Shown: in pieces, positions 22,948 to 32,080 of the stretch
How the letters are laid out: each line of letters begins with the position of its first letter
How positions within the stretch are numbered: position 1 is the first letter of the stretch
Source of the DNA: IDS-8 sp964491485
Lineage (GTDB): Bacteria > Pseudomonadota > Gammaproteobacteria > Steroidobacterales > Woeseiaceae
Reading direction: 5' to 3'
Assembly: GCA_964491485.1 (NCBI GenBank)
Contig: CAZBGV010000002.1
Span: 1-64,000 of the forward strand
Length of the DNA stretch: 64,000 nucleotides
Notes under the pieces: generated by a model
The model's database searches: none
What the model was told of the DNA's origin: nothing
What the model saw: only the letters and a program-made list of their open reading frames with translations
Program-made: the position numbers and the translations under genes

Positions 22948-24039
22948 CTATCGGTCTTTGTTTTTGTACAGGCTGTCGATGTAGCCGCTTTCGTCCAGCT
23001 CCTTCACGATCGAGTCATCATAGAAGAATTCCGGCGTGTACTTGCGCATCTCGTGGCTGTCATACAGGCGCAGGATCATCTTCACGCCGTCGTAGGGCGG
23101 GTACGGCTTTTCTTCGATCTTGAGGAGCTCGGTGTAGAAGAGGTCCCGGGCAACCGGATCGGTCATCCCGTACCACTTTCTCATGGTTCTTTCCGCCTTC
23201 GCCCTGTCCTGCTTCATGAGAGCGATCGCATCGACCGCTGTCTTGACGAAAGCGCGTGCGGCGTCACGGTTGTCCTTGTACCACTCGCGATCGACCATCA
23301 GCGACGATCCGGAAACCGGAAAATTGTAGTCGGCGAGGTCGATGGGGGTGTGGAAATCGTTCATGATGGCCATCGTCGCGTGCAGCTCCGGACCCATGAT
23401 GGCGTCCACCTCTCCATTGGTGAGCGCGTCCACGCCGAGCGCACCGGACATCAGCGAGACGTCGAATTTCGGATCCCATCCCATGTACTCGCAGAACTGC
23501 AGCCACTGGTTGTGGCTGACCGCGCCATACCCCGAATAGCCGAGCCGCTTGCCCTTGAGCTGCTCAGGGGAGGTGATGTCGGGGCCGGTGATGATGCGCC
23601 AGCGGGAACGCGTGTGCGTGGAACCGATAATCAGCGGTCCCGGTGCTCGTCCGGCGCGCGTCGCAATGCCCACGATCGTCGGGCCGGAGCCGCTGATCGC
23701 GATCCGGTGAGGCGCTTTGGATTCCGGGTCATAGATGTTTTCCGGCGCAACCTCGATGCCGCTCTTGTTGATGACCGCCACGGAGCCCGGTGAGAACTTC
23801 GGCGTGACCTTGATTCCATTCTTCAAATAGAGCCCCTCGTCGTAGGCCAGGATGAATGGAAACTTGTTGGCGGAAACGTCCCCCATCCGGAGGATGAGCT
23901 CTTCGTCCGTGATCAGGTCCTGCGAGTTCGCCGGTCCCGCCAGGACCATTGCCAAAGCGATCGGGAAGCCGGCCAGTTTCGCGATCCGTGCGCAGCGTGC
24001 CGCAATGCTACGAACGCCGTTACTGATGATCGAATTCAT
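22948..24039 (-). CDS. Periplasmic solute-binding protein, NMT1/SsuA-like
   Basis: ABC-type substrate-binding fold (periplasmic binding protein type 2) of 363 residues. The ATG has a strong AAGGAGGGG ribosome site. The signal peptide ends near GPANSQD. Family features: ILAYDEGLYLKNGIKVTPKF near the N-terminus, TSPEQLKGKRLGYSGYGAV in the second lobe, and SGALGVDALTNGEVDAIMGPELHA. No permease or ATPase lies nearby, so it is an orphan that may feed an ABC system elsewhere or work with the neighbouring TonB receptors. It follows the upstream receptor gene after 79 bp and precedes the exported cupin by 22 bp; the three are likely one transcript. Confidence 0.82.
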   Translation of the reverse strand: MNSIISNGVRSIAARCARIAKLAGFPIALAMVLAGPANSQDLITDEELILRMGDVSANKFPFILAYDEGLYLKNGIKVTPKFSPGSVAVINKSGIEVAPENIYDPESKAPHRIAISGSGPTIVGIATRAGRAPGPLIIGSTHTRSRWRIITGPDITSPEQLKGKRLGYSGYGAVSHNQWLQFCEYMGWDPKFDVSLMSGALGVDALTNGEVDAIMGPELHATMAIMNDFHTPIDLADYNFPVSGSSLMVDREWYKDNRDAARAFVKTAVDAIALMKQDRAKAERTMRKWYGMTDPVARDLFYTELLKIEEKPYPPYDGVKMILRLYDSHEMRKYTPEFFYDDSIVKELDESGYIDSLYKNKDR

Positions 24040-24118
24040 TGACCCCTCCTTCCGGGGAAAAACAAGGGCGGGACACTCGATTAAACCACGGGTGTCCCGC
24101 CGATCAACCCTGGCGCAA

Positions 24119-26908
24119 TCAGTTCCAGAAGTAACGGAACTGCACGCCGTACGTGGCGAAGGCGTTGCTGCTCGCCGTTTCACCCATTGAAACGTATCCG
24201 ACCGCAGCGCCCGGGATGTCGAGCTCGCGATGGTATTTCGGTCGCGGCTCGAGGAGATGGCGGCCGTAGGCCGACACGTCCCAGGTCCCGTCCTGGTCGG
24301 CGAGGAACAGCGTCAGGTTGATGTCGCCGTGCTCCTCGTAGCTGACGGTGCTCAGGCGCGTACCCGACGAGATGTAACCCTTCAGGTTGAAGCCCGCCTC
24401 GAGCGCGCTGCCGAGCGGCATGCGGTAGTCCGCGGTGCCGACGAAACGCCAGTCCTCCGTGCCGGCCGGCTGCCGGCCGCTCATGTCCGTCGTTTCGTTC
24501 TCGAGATCGGTGCACGGCCAGAGCCCGTCGATGCCGAGGTTGTCCCGCGTATTCACGAATTCGGCGAACGAACAGCCGACTCCCGTGAAATCCCGCAGCT
24601 CCGAATCCATGATGGCGCCCTGCAGGCTGAGCGTCAGGCGTTCCGTCACCGGGCTGTACAACCCGAACTCGACGCCGCTGACGACCTGCTTGCCGGCGTT
24701 CAGGCTGACGGAATCCTGCTCGGAGGTCGTGGGCGCCGCACCGGACAGCTGCAGATCGCTGAATACGGTGTGGAAGAAGGTCACATCGTAACGGATCCGG
24801 TCATCCCACAGGCGTCCCTTCGAGCCCAGCTCGAACGTCTCGGCCTGCTCCGCGTCGAATTTCATGTCTTCGAGGGTCTCCGGGATGGACGTCTGCCCGG
24901 TGTCGTAGCCGGCGGCCTTGAACGCCTGCGCCCACCTGAAGAACAGCGAATGATCGTCGCCGAGCCGGTAGCGCAATGAGACCTGCGGGTCGAACTCGTG
25001 CACCCTGAACGCGTCGTGGTGCGGTCCACCTTCCCGAACGGTCAGGTCCGGGGCCGTCAGCCCCACCGCGTGCGCGAGCGGGCTGCGCCAGGAAGAAGGC
25101 GTGTAGCGTGATGCGCCGTATTCGAGCGCCCACAGGTTGTCGAGATCGGCACCCGGCACGAGGATTCTCGCCGTCGCGGGGTCGACCTGGTAAGCGTCTT
25201 CATGCAGCTCGCAGGTCGCCGGATCCGGATTCCCGCCGCCAATGTCGTCGTCGGGCGAAGGTGCGCACGGACGGACGTCGAACACCCACTGCGCTCCGTA
25301 CCCGGCGATGAAAACCTCCTTGGAGATACGGGCGAAACGGCCGCCGATGTCGATCGACGCTCGATCGTCCAGGAAGTTGTAGGTCAGCGTGGCGAAGGCG
25401 GTGTTCCACTCGGCGTCCTCCCACAGCCAGTTCATGCGCTGTCCGCGGCGGACGTTCGCCCGCAGGCTGTTGGAAAGATTGTCCTTGGTGGTCTCCTGCG
25501 TGAAGATGCCGGCCATCCACTGGATGCTGCCGCCCGGAACCTCGTAACCCTCGTCCGGGGAAGTAAACCTGAGCTCCGTGCTCCACTGGCCGAAGTCTTC
25601 GATCCGGCCCTGGTAGTTGAGCAGGAACGGAACGAACTGGTTGTCGCGCACCGGATCACGGTAAAAGTCGACCACTGCGGACGTCCAGTCGATGACGATG
25701 CCGTTGTCGAGCTCGTAGCTCAGGTCGAGATATACCTGGTGGCTGTCGATGTTGTCGTGACCGCGGATTCCGCCGATGTCGACGGCGCCACCCTCCTCCA
25801 CCGACCCTCTGACCATCCGCCCGGTCGTGAACGCCTCCGCGGCCGCCCGGATATCGAGCGCGCCCGTGTAGGAGTTTTCCTCCGCAATGTAGAGCGGCGG
25901 CGCGTAGTACGGGCTCTCGCTGCTGATACCGACGTTGTTGTCGAAACAGTTCGGATAGGTCGAAAACTGCGCGTGCGGAACGTTCCAGCCTTCACCAATC
26001 GGCGGGTCGGCCCAGATACTGCGGGGGTTCCCCTCGTCCGTGATCGGCACACCGTCGATCACGCCCGGATTGTTGGCCGGATTGTCCCGCGGAAAGATCA
26101 TTGGATCGCCGGTCAGGCAGAGAATGCCGACGTCGGCCCCGTTCCGCAGCCGCGAGGCCTCAACCTTGAATGTCGCCTCGAACTTGTCGTTCGGGTTCCA
26201 CTGCAGCGTCACACGACCGCCGAGGTGATCGAATCGGGGAACCTTCTTGCCGGTGACCGCGTCCTTTGCGAACCCGTCATCGGTTTCCTTGATCGCGGCA
26301 ACGCGGATGCCGAGGGTGTCGGTAATGGGGCCGCCGACTCCAAAGGCGAACTTCTGGTGGTCGTTGCTCCCCGTCTCAGCCGTGAGATCGCCCTCCCACT
26401 CCGGCGTCGGCTTCTTCGTCGTGATGTTGATGGCGCCGGCCGTGGCGTTCATGCCGAAATAGACCGGTTGTGGTCCCTTGAGAACGCCCACGCGATCGAC
26501 GTCCAGGAAAGCCGTCTTGATCATGGATTGCCGGCCGAAATGGATATCGTCGACGAAGATCGGGACCGCCTGCTCGAGGGTCAGCGAGTTTCCGGTCGTG
26601 CCGAACCCGCGAATCCGAACCTGCTGGTCCTGCACGCTGTTACCGTCGCCGATCGACAACGATGGAGAAAATGCCGACAGGTCTTCCATGTTCCGGTAGC
26701 CCTGCTGGGAGATTTCCTCGGCGTTGTACGCTTCGATCGAAAGCGGAACTTCCTGAAGCGATTCCTCGCGACGCTGTGCCGTCACCAGGATTTCTTCAAC
26801 GCCCTGCCCCTGCGCGAGTAGCGGCGTCGGGCTGGGAAGAGCGATTGCAACGCCGGTTACCAGCAATGCTGCTGAGGACCGCGCAATCGCGGTTTTGCGA
26901 GTTGTCAT
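24119..26908 (-). CDS. TonB-dependent outer-membrane receptor
   Basis: Large receptor of 929 residues from the ATG at 26908; an upstream ATG at 26989 gives a poorer signal peptide. The signal (MTTRKTAIARSSAALLVTGVAIA...) ends at LAQGQG. The TonB box region is EEILVTAQRREESLQEVPLSIE, followed by plug motifs VRIRGFG and VDRVGVLKGPQPVYFGMNATAGAINI. The barrel carries ELGSKGRLWDDRIRYDVTFFHTVF, closely matching the truncated receptor at the right window edge. It ends YGVQFRYFWN, where the last residue is Asn rather than Phe, a deviation from the usual aromatic terminus, though Phe and Trp precede it. First gene of the receptor-SBP-cupin-receptor run. Confidence 0.92.
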   Translation of the reverse strand: MTTRKTAIARSSAALLVTGVAIALPSPTPLLAQGQGVEEILVTAQRREESLQEVPLSIEAYNAEEISQQGYRNMEDLSAFSPSLSIGDGNSVQDQQVRIRGFGTTGNSLTLEQAVPIFVDDIHFGRQSMIKTAFLDVDRVGVLKGPQPVYFGMNATAGAINITTKKPTPEWEGDLTAETGSNDHQKFAFGVGGPITDTLGIRVAAIKETDDGFAKDAVTGKKVPRFDHLGGRVTLQWNPNDKFEATFKVEASRLRNGADVGILCLTGDPMIFPRDNPANNPGVIDGVPITDEGNPRSIWADPPIGEGWNVPHAQFSTYPNCFDNNVGISSESPYYAPPLYIAEENSYTGALDIRAAAEAFTTGRMVRGSVEEGGAVDIGGIRGHDNIDSHQVYLDLSYELDNGIVIDWTSAVVDFYRDPVRDNQFVPFLLNYQGRIEDFGQWSTELRFTSPDEGYEVPGGSIQWMAGIFTQETTKDNLSNSLRANVRRGQRMNWLWEDAEWNTAFATLTYNFLDDRASIDIGGRFARISKEVFIAGYGAQWVFDVRPCAPSPDDDIGGGNPDPATCELHEDAYQVDPATARILVPGADLDNLWALEYGASRYTPSSWRSPLAHAVGLTAPDLTVREGGPHHDAFRVHEFDPQVSLRYRLGDDHSLFFRWAQAFKAAGYDTGQTSIPETLEDMKFDAEQAETFELGSKGRLWDDRIRYDVTFFHTVFSDLQLSGAAPTTSEQDSVSLNAGKQVVSGVEFGLYSPVTERLTLSLQGAIMDSELRDFTGVGCSFAEFVNTRDNLGIDGLWPCTDLENETTDMSGRQPAGTEDWRFVGTADYRMPLGSALEAGFNLKGYISSGTRLSTVSYEEHGDINLTLFLADQDGTWDVSAYGRHLLEPRPKYHRELDIPGAAVGYVSMGETASSNAFATYGVQFRYFWN

Positions 26909-27237
26909 CGGTGCTGAGACCCCCGAGTGCTCTGCGTGAATTGATTGAGTCGCCACCCGAATGCTCTGTCCGTTCGCGAACATAAGCATCCAGGCGCGTG
27001 TGTGTTTGAGCCGCGTTGGCGTAACGCGGCCTGAACATACTACGCGTACGTAGAATCCACAACACAGGATTTCAGTCGCAACGGATTCGTGCAGAGCATC
27101 AGGAAAAGACCGGGATTTTTCGCTGTTGTCGCTGCGGTTGCCGGCACTCCGTATGCCCGAGCCGCGTCAGAATAATTTCCGCGGAAACGGACCGTACCAC
27201 TCACTGTTGCAGGACAGTTGGCGCAGCAACTTTTGTT
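26909..27237. promoter_or_regulatory. Intergenic region with a perfect palindrome upstream of the TonB receptor
   Basis: No gene seen in 329 bp between the mxaL-like stop and the receptor start. It includes gccgcgttggcgtaacgcggc at 27010-27030, with perfect 8-bp arms and a 5-bp centre, and next to it ctacgcgtacgtag with 5-bp arms. About 100 bp before the receptor start these are good operator candidates. A related string (cgttggcgttacgc) occurs in the promoter region at 58774-58787. A regulator is not encoded nearby. Confidence 0.4.
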
Positions 27238-28179
27238 TCAGACGTGCCGCAGCAACGCAACCGTCGTGAGAGACCAGAGCGCGAGCAGCAGGACCAGGCC
27301 TCCGGAACCCGATTGCGAGCCGTCCGCCCGAATCCCGATGTACCTCGTCAGTTTCCGGGCCGCGTTTCCGTCCTCCGCCTTGACGAAAATTCCCTCGTCC
27401 GGGTCCGCGCCGGCGATCGCGCGCATGGCCGACGCGTCCGGCACGGAAAAGAGCTGGCCACCGACTGTTTCGAACCCGAGAAAACTGTTCGTCTCGTCGT
27501 AAACGGGCAGCCCCTCCGGAACGCCGGAAAGGCCGACGTGCAGGCTGACGATCCTGACGCCCTGCTTCCGAAGCTCGCCGATGGCCGCAGCCATGTCGGA
27601 ACCTTCGACGTTCTGCTCTCCGTCCGAAACCAATATCAGAAATTTTCCGCCGCGGGATTCCCGGTACGCCGGAGGCAACAGCTGGAACAGGCGTTCGGCG
27701 CCTTCCAGGGCAGCGCCAGGATCGGACCCGGATTCCGTGAGCAGGCCCGGCGTCAGCACGTACTCCACGGCTTCGCGGACCTGCGGGAAGTTGTCGTCCC
27801 AGGCGAGTATCGTCTCCGCCTTCGACGTGAACGCGGTCACGCCCACCATGACCGGCCGCGCCGACGATTCCAGCTCGGTCAAAAAGGGCAGCAGCACACG
27901 CCGCGTGCGTTGCAGCCGGGTCCCGATTTCTTCGTGCCCGAGCGGTTCCGGCATGGTACCCATGCTGAGCGAGACGTCGGCTGCGATGGCCACGAATACG
28001 GGCGCACTGCTGCCGCGCAACTCGCCTCCGCTTTGTCGCAGCAGAACGAGCGTCAGCAGCAGGGCAGGAAGCACGACCAGGTGGCGCGTGTGGTATCGGC
28101 CGCTGCTTCTTACGTCCAGGCCGAACCACCAGGCCAGCAAAACTGCCAGGATCAGGCCGCAAGCAACGAGAATGAGCAC
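27238..28179 (-). CDS. mxaL: Membrane-anchored VWA-domain protein, MxaL-like
   Basis: Protein of 313 residues: two N-terminal transmembrane helices (about residues 2-19 and 33-47), a von Willebrand factor A domain with the MIDAS sequence DVSLSMG near residue 68 and a SDGEQN second motif, and a C-terminal helix (LVLLLALWSLTTVALL). This topology matches BatA/BatB and MxaC/MxaL proteins. It is the last gene of a six-gene leftward operon whose order corresponds to mxaR-S-A-C-K-L, 21 bp after the MxaK-like gene. In methylotrophs these proteins are needed for assembly or calcium insertion of methanol dehydrogenase in the periplasm. The family fold is clear; the mxa name rests on gene order. Confidence 0.75.
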   Translation of the reverse strand: MLILVACGLILAVLLAWWFGLDVRSSGRYHTRHLVVLPALLLTLVLLRQSGGELRGSSAPVFVAIAADVSLSMGTMPEPLGHEEIGTRLQRTRRVLLPFLTELESSARPVMVGVTAFTSKAETILAWDDNFPQVREAVEYVLTPGLLTESGSDPGAALEGAERLFQLLPPAYRESRGGKFLILVSDGEQNVEGSDMAAAIGELRKQGVRIVSLHVGLSGVPEGLPVYDETNSFLGFETVGGQLFSVPDASAMRAIAGADPDEGIFVKAEDGNAARKLTRYIGIRADGSQSGSGGLVLLLALWSLTTVALLRHV

Positions 28180-28200
28180 CGATACCCCTGCCGGTCGCGA

Positions 28201-29124
28201 TCAGAACCGCCGCTCGTCCGCGGAGACGGCGGCGCCCTCGCCTTCCGAAGGCGTGGTCGGCTTGCCTTCTCCGGCACGCGGAACCGCTTGCTCCTGGCTC
28301 AACGAGAGCAGGTAATCGAGGAAGCGTTGCGCGAGCTCGAAACCCGGATCGGACTGCAGGCTCTGCCGCACATACTGCACGGACTGCATGTAAAGCTCGG
28401 CGTCGGGGCGCGTGCGGAACAGGTCGAACTCGAGCCGCCCCAGCACGTAGTAGACCAGCCCGAGCATGCGCGGATCGTCCGTCGACGCCCTGAGGCCGCT
28501 GAGCAGCACGCGGGCCGTTCCGATCTCGCCGACCTGGGCGAGATGCAGGGCGCGATTCAGCGTCACGACGTCGCCCGCGTCCGAGTACCGGACCAGCAGC
28601 CGGGCCGTCGGCCACAGCCAGAACGGCGGGTCGTCGATCCGCTCGAGCAACGTCCCGTAACGATCCACGTGCATGGCTTCGAAACGACGTACGTCGGCCA
28701 GGAGGCGCGCGAGGGCGGGATCCTCGCCGTTCGCCGCTTCGAGCGTCTCGAGCTCGCCCCGCAAGCCCGCGATGGCCGTGTCGGGGGCCGCGGAAAACTG
28801 CTGGAGAAACGTACCCCATGCCTCGCGCAGGCTCGCGTACCGGTCGCCGCCGTCGTTCTCGAGCTGCCGAACCTGGCCGGCAACCCGTTCATACATCGCG
28901 TGTCCCGAGCTCTCCACGACGAGGTCGAAGAGCAGCCGGTTGGCGTCCTCGACCCGCGGCGTGAACGTCCTGTAAAAAGCGTAGGACTGCAGTCCGCCGA
29001 CCGTCACGGCGACGGCGATCGCCGGCAGGACAAAGCGCCCCCAGTCCGCAAGCCGCGCTCTCAGTGCGGAAGCCGGCGCCGCTTCGGCCGGAGCCCGGCC
29101 GAGCTCCTCTTCACTCGCTGCCAT
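28201..29124 (-). CDS. mxaK: Membrane protein in the MxaK position of the mxa-type operon
   Basis: Protein of 307 residues with one N-terminal membrane helix (FVLPAIAVAVTVGGLQSYAFY, about residues 31-51) and a soluble, helix-rich periplasmic part with TPR-like spacing (for example RALHLAQVGEIGTARVLLSGLRA). The ATG has GGGAGG upstream and overlaps the end of the MxaC-like gene by 14 bp. No catalytic motif is visible. Its place between two VWA proteins is that of mxaK in methanol dehydrogenase clusters; in Bat operons a TPR protein instead follows the second VWA gene. Sequence alone would make it a hypothetical protein; context suggests a scaffold for the VWA/MoxR machine. Confidence 0.65.
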   Translation of the reverse strand: MAASEEELGRAPAEAAPASALRARLADWGRFVLPAIAVAVTVGGLQSYAFYRTFTPRVEDANRLLFDLVVESSGHAMYERVAGQVRQLENDGGDRYASLREAWGTFLQQFSAAPDTAIAGLRGELETLEAANGEDPALARLLADVRRFEAMHVDRYGTLLERIDDPPFWLWPTARLLVRYSDAGDVVTLNRALHLAQVGEIGTARVLLSGLRASTDDPRMLGLVYYVLGRLEFDLFRTRPDAELYMQSVQYVRQSLQSDPGFELAQRFLDYLLSLSQEQAVPRAGEGKPTTPSEGEGAAVSADERRF

Positions 29125-30166
29125 GCTGCCTCCCCGCGTAAGCAACGCGCCGCAACGGCAGATACAGCGTGCCGATCGCCAGGACCCACGCGAGGATCAG
29201 AATTTCCGCTGCCTGGAGGCAATAGCGCGACAGCTCGACGCGCTCGTGTCGCACTTCCCGGTAGGCGTAATCCTCGAGATCCGCGATCTCTTTCAATGCC
29301 GTGTCCAGGTAACCTTCTCCTACATCGTCGATCGTGTAGACGCTGCCCAGCCTGCGGGCGCTGCGCAGGAATTCCGTGGCCATCGCCGATCCGCCGCCCT
29401 CCGCGTCCGTGGTGATCCACAGCAGGTAGAAAGCGACATCGAGCCGCCGCAAGCGATCGAGCTGCTGCTGCAGGTCCCGCGTGTTGCGTGCCTCGGCGTC
29501 GGTCAGCAGGATCACGGCGCGCCGGTTCCGGTCCGGGTAACGTTGGATCATGTCGAGTGCCTGCTCCAGCGCCCAGCGGATGTTCGTCCCGTAAGTGACG
29601 TACGGATCCATCCCGGCGAGCTGTTGCTCGATGAACTCGAAATTCGACGTGAATCCCGACAGCAGGTAAACCATCGAATTGAAGTAGATGAGCCCCACGC
29701 GATCGCCTTCCCTGCGGGCAGCGAGGTAGTGGAGCAGGCTTTCCCGCGCGATCTCATAGCGCGCGAGCTGGGGAATTTTGCTCGGATCGTCCGAGCGTCC
29801 GGCATACAGGTCGGCGCCGCGCGCGTATTTCGGCGGATACTCGGCGCGCAACAGGGAAGTGTTCTCTCGCATGGATCGCGAAGTGTCGACGATTACGAGG
29901 AAATCCCGTGCGCGATTTTCGACGTGCACCTCCCGGGATACCGAGATGCCCATCATCGCGAGGACGAGCAACAGACTGATCAGCAGGCCGACGATCGCGG
30001 GCATCCGGTCCAGCAGGCTTTCGGCGACACCGGCGCGCCTCGTCCGGCCGACGTCGGGGAACGGGGCGCCCTTGCGGCGAAGCCACACGCCGGCCACGAG
30101 TATGCATCCCGCGAGCGCCAGCAGCAGCGGCCACCACCTGTCCGCCTGCAGGCTCGACCACTCCAT
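29111..30166 (-). CDS. mxaC: Membrane-anchored VWA-domain protein, MxaC/BatA-like
   Basis: Protein of 351 residues with two N-terminal membrane helices (about 12-28 and 57-75), a VWA domain with the MIDAS motif VDTSRSM near residue 92 and LLTDAEAR as second metal motif, and a C-terminal helix (ILILAWVLAIGTLYLPL). VWA domains of this topology sit on the periplasmic face and partner with MoxR-type AAA+ ATPases. It lies 28 bp downstream of the MxaA-like gene. Operon order and paired VWA genes support the MxaC assignment; the alternative is a Bat-type stress operon. Confidence 0.75.
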   Translation of the reverse strand: MEWSSLQADRWWPLLLALAGCILVAGVWLRRKGAPFPDVGRTRRAGVAESLLDRMPAIVGLLISLLLVLAMMGISVSREVHVENRARDFLVIVDTSRSMRENTSLLRAEYPPKYARGADLYAGRSDDPSKIPQLARYEIARESLLHYLAARREGDRVGLIYFNSMVYLLSGFTSNFEFIEQQLAGMDPYVTYGTNIRWALEQALDMIQRYPDRNRRAVILLTDAEARNTRDLQQQLDRLRRLDVAFYLLWITTDAEGGGSAMATEFLRSARRLGSVYTIDDVGEGYLDTALKEIADLEDYAYREVRHERVELSRYCLQAAEILILAWVLAIGTLYLPLRRVAYAGRQHGSE

Positions 30167-30194
30167 CAGGCCCGCCGGTCCCCGCTGCGTCCGC

Positions 30195-31169
30195 TCATGC
30201 GCGAGCGGTGACGACGGCCGTCAGGCGATTGCGCAGCTCCGCACAGCGCCCGGTGGGATCGTGCAGGAGGTCCAGGAACAAGGCCCGCAATTCCGCGTGA
30301 GCCGCGTCGTGCGCCCGGTCGCTATCCAGCCACTCGAACGGGTCGGCTCCCAGCGAGTCGCTGCAGTACCAGACGAGGCAGCGGCGCATGCGGTCGGCCA
30401 GCTGCTTCTCGTCCCCGCTCTCCTCGGTCTCGAGCTCGAGCAGGAGTTTTTCCCAGCGCGGCCTTTCTGCGGATGCAAAAAGCTGCTTGCGGCGAAGCCG
30501 TAACGGCCACATGAGCGTACCTCCTATTAATATGAGGGAGCCGATCCCCAGGACCGCCAGCGACGTGCGCGTCCGGTCCCGGACCGGCAGCGGATCCGGA
30601 TAAGCACCGGACGGAAAATAGGCGGCGAACGGACGAAGCTCTCCGGCCTCGTCGCGCTCGATCGCGGTGATCACGGTCAGCTCCTGCGGACGGGGCCGGA
30701 ACATGAGCTCGCCGGGGCCGGCGCCGGCCACGTAGCGCAGCGTGAATTCGGGCATCGGGTAAACCCTGTCTCCGGGACAGGTCGGCTTGTCGCCCGGGCA
30801 GCCGAGGAGCTGGAAGCGCCAGACGTAGCGCAGCTCGTCCGTGTACCCGTCGGCGCCCGGCACGTGCACCCGGCTTTGCTCGACGACGACGGGAGCGGAG
30901 CTGCCGACCCAGGCGTCCGCAAAGAAGCGCTCCCCCGGCTCTTCGAGCGTCAACGCGCCCCGGTCCCACGACACCATGACCACCAGGCTCAGGACGTCGC
31001 CGAAATGCACGATCTGGCCATCGGGTGCCGCAATGCCTGCGCGCACCATCAGGCGGGTGCCGCGATACACTTCCGGTGCAAACCATTGCGGCTGTCCGGC
31101 AACCGCCGGCGTGACCGCGGCGAGGCAGCCGAGCGCCGCCAGCAGCAGAGCGATCGCCCGAGCGCTCAT
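30195..31169 (-). CDS. mxaA: MxaA-like exported and membrane-anchored protein
   Basis: Protein of 324 residues. A signal peptide (MSARAIALLLAALGCLAAVTPAVAG) leads into a beta-rich periplasmic domain of about 180 residues with a Cys pair (LGCPGDKPTCPGD) that may form a disulfide. A membrane helix follows (LAVLGIGSLILIGGTLMW, about 207-226), then a cytoplasmic tail with helices. The tail resembles those of MxaA and of DUF4381/BatD-type proteins. The ATG overlaps the DUF58 gene stop (ATGA). Third in the MoxR-DUF58-x-VWA-x-VWA operon, as mxaA is. In methylotrophs MxaA is linked to calcium insertion into methanol dehydrogenase. Name based on position and topology. Confidence 0.68.
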   Translation of the reverse strand: MSARAIALLLAALGCLAAVTPAVAGQPQWFAPEVYRGTRLMVRAGIAAPDGQIVHFGDVLSLVVMVSWDRGALTLEEPGERFFADAWVGSSAPVVVEQSRVHVPGADGYTDELRYVWRFQLLGCPGDKPTCPGDRVYPMPEFTLRYVAGAGPGELMFRPRPQELTVITAIERDEAGELRPFAAYFPSGAYPDPLPVRDRTRTSLAVLGIGSLILIGGTLMWPLRLRRKQLFASAERPRWEKLLLELETEESGDEKQLADRMRRCLVWYCSDSLGADPFEWLDSDRAHDAAHAELRALFLDLLHDPTGRCAELRNRLTAVVTARA

Positions 31170-32080
31170 TTGCACCGCTTCCTGCGCACCCGCGCCAGCG
31201 CGGCCAGCGCGGGGTACACGTCGGTTTCGTCCCGCAGGACCAGGCAATCGAGACCGAGCGACCGGAACATCCGCACGAGGTCCTCGACCCTTTGCCTCTC
31301 TTCCCGATTGATGCGGCGCGCCCGCGCCGGCGTGAGCAGCGTCAGCCGCTGCCGGTTTCGCTCCGGATCCCAAAGCTTGACCTGTCCGAGCTGGCGGGGC
31401 GACAACTCGAAGCTGACGATCACCGGTACGACGTCGCAGGACAGCGCGCGCAAGACCGGCCTCCATTGCTGCACGTCCAGCTGCCGCTCCGGGTGCCGGA
31501 CGGCATGGAAATCGGAGACGACGAAGATCAGGTCGTCGCGAGACACACGCGAGCGCCCCGCCAGCTCGGCCAGCAGGTCGAGCACGTCCCTGCCCGGCTG
31601 CACGGGAGCGGTGGCGAGGTGCTCGGCCAGCCTGTCGAGCTGGCTCCTGAGGTTCCGCTCGGCGATCTCCTCGTGGCGCTCCGCGCCGTAGAAGACGGCG
31701 CGCACGCGATCGCTGGCACGCCACAGCGAATACGTCAGCTGCAGCAGCGCCAGGTTGCGCACCGCGGCCGTTGCCTCCGAGCTCATGGAGCCCGAAACGT
31801 CGGCGTAGATCCGGATCGCGGCTTGCGCCTCCGACTCCCACTCGTTGACCCAGGGATCGTCCGGCGCACTGAACTTGTCGATGTCCCTGGGGTTGTCCTG
31901 CCCCGGCTCGTACGGGCGCGCCCGCAGGAAGCGCATGCCCTCGCCCGCGCGTCCCAGCGGGTGGCGTCCGGGCAGGAAGGAAAGCGCGTGCAGCCGGATC
32001 GGGAGCAGCACACCGAGCGCGTCGAGCCGTCTTTTGTCGACCGCGGCTCCCGCGCCGAGATCCGCGTCGTTACCAGGCAT
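31166..32080 (-). CDS. mxaS: DUF58 protein, MxaS-like
   Basis: Cytoplasmic VWA-fold protein of 304 residues with the DUF58 signature: RARPYEPGQDNPRDIDKFSAP, close to the family's R-x-Y-x-x-G-D-x-x-R-x-I-D-W form, then a MIDAS motif ADVSGSMSS near residue 93 and FVVSDFHAV. It overlaps the MoxR gene end by 11 bp and the MxaA-like start by 4 bp, so all are translationally coupled. DUF58 proteins work as adaptors of MoxR AAA+ ATPases. In mxa clusters the equivalent is MxaS. Confidence 0.8.
   Translation of the reverse strand: MPGNDADLGAGAAVDKRRLDALGVLLPIRLHALSFLPGRHPLGRAGEGMRFLRARPYEPGQDNPRDIDKFSAPDDPWVNEWESEAQAAIRIYADVSGSMSSEATAAVRNLALLQLTYSLWRASDRVRAVFYGAERHEEIAERNLRSQLDRLAEHLATAPVQPGRDVLDLLAELAGRSRVSRDDLIFVVSDFHAVRHPERQLDVQQWRPVLRALSCDVVPVIVSFELSPRQLGQVKLWDPERNRQRLTLLTPARARRINREERQRVEDLVRMFRSLGLDCLVLRDETDVYPALAALARVRRKRCK

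Noticed and set aside
22948..24039. Complete ABC importer with the NMT1-like binding protein
   Set aside because: No permease or ATPase gene lies within the window near it; treated as an orphan binding protein.
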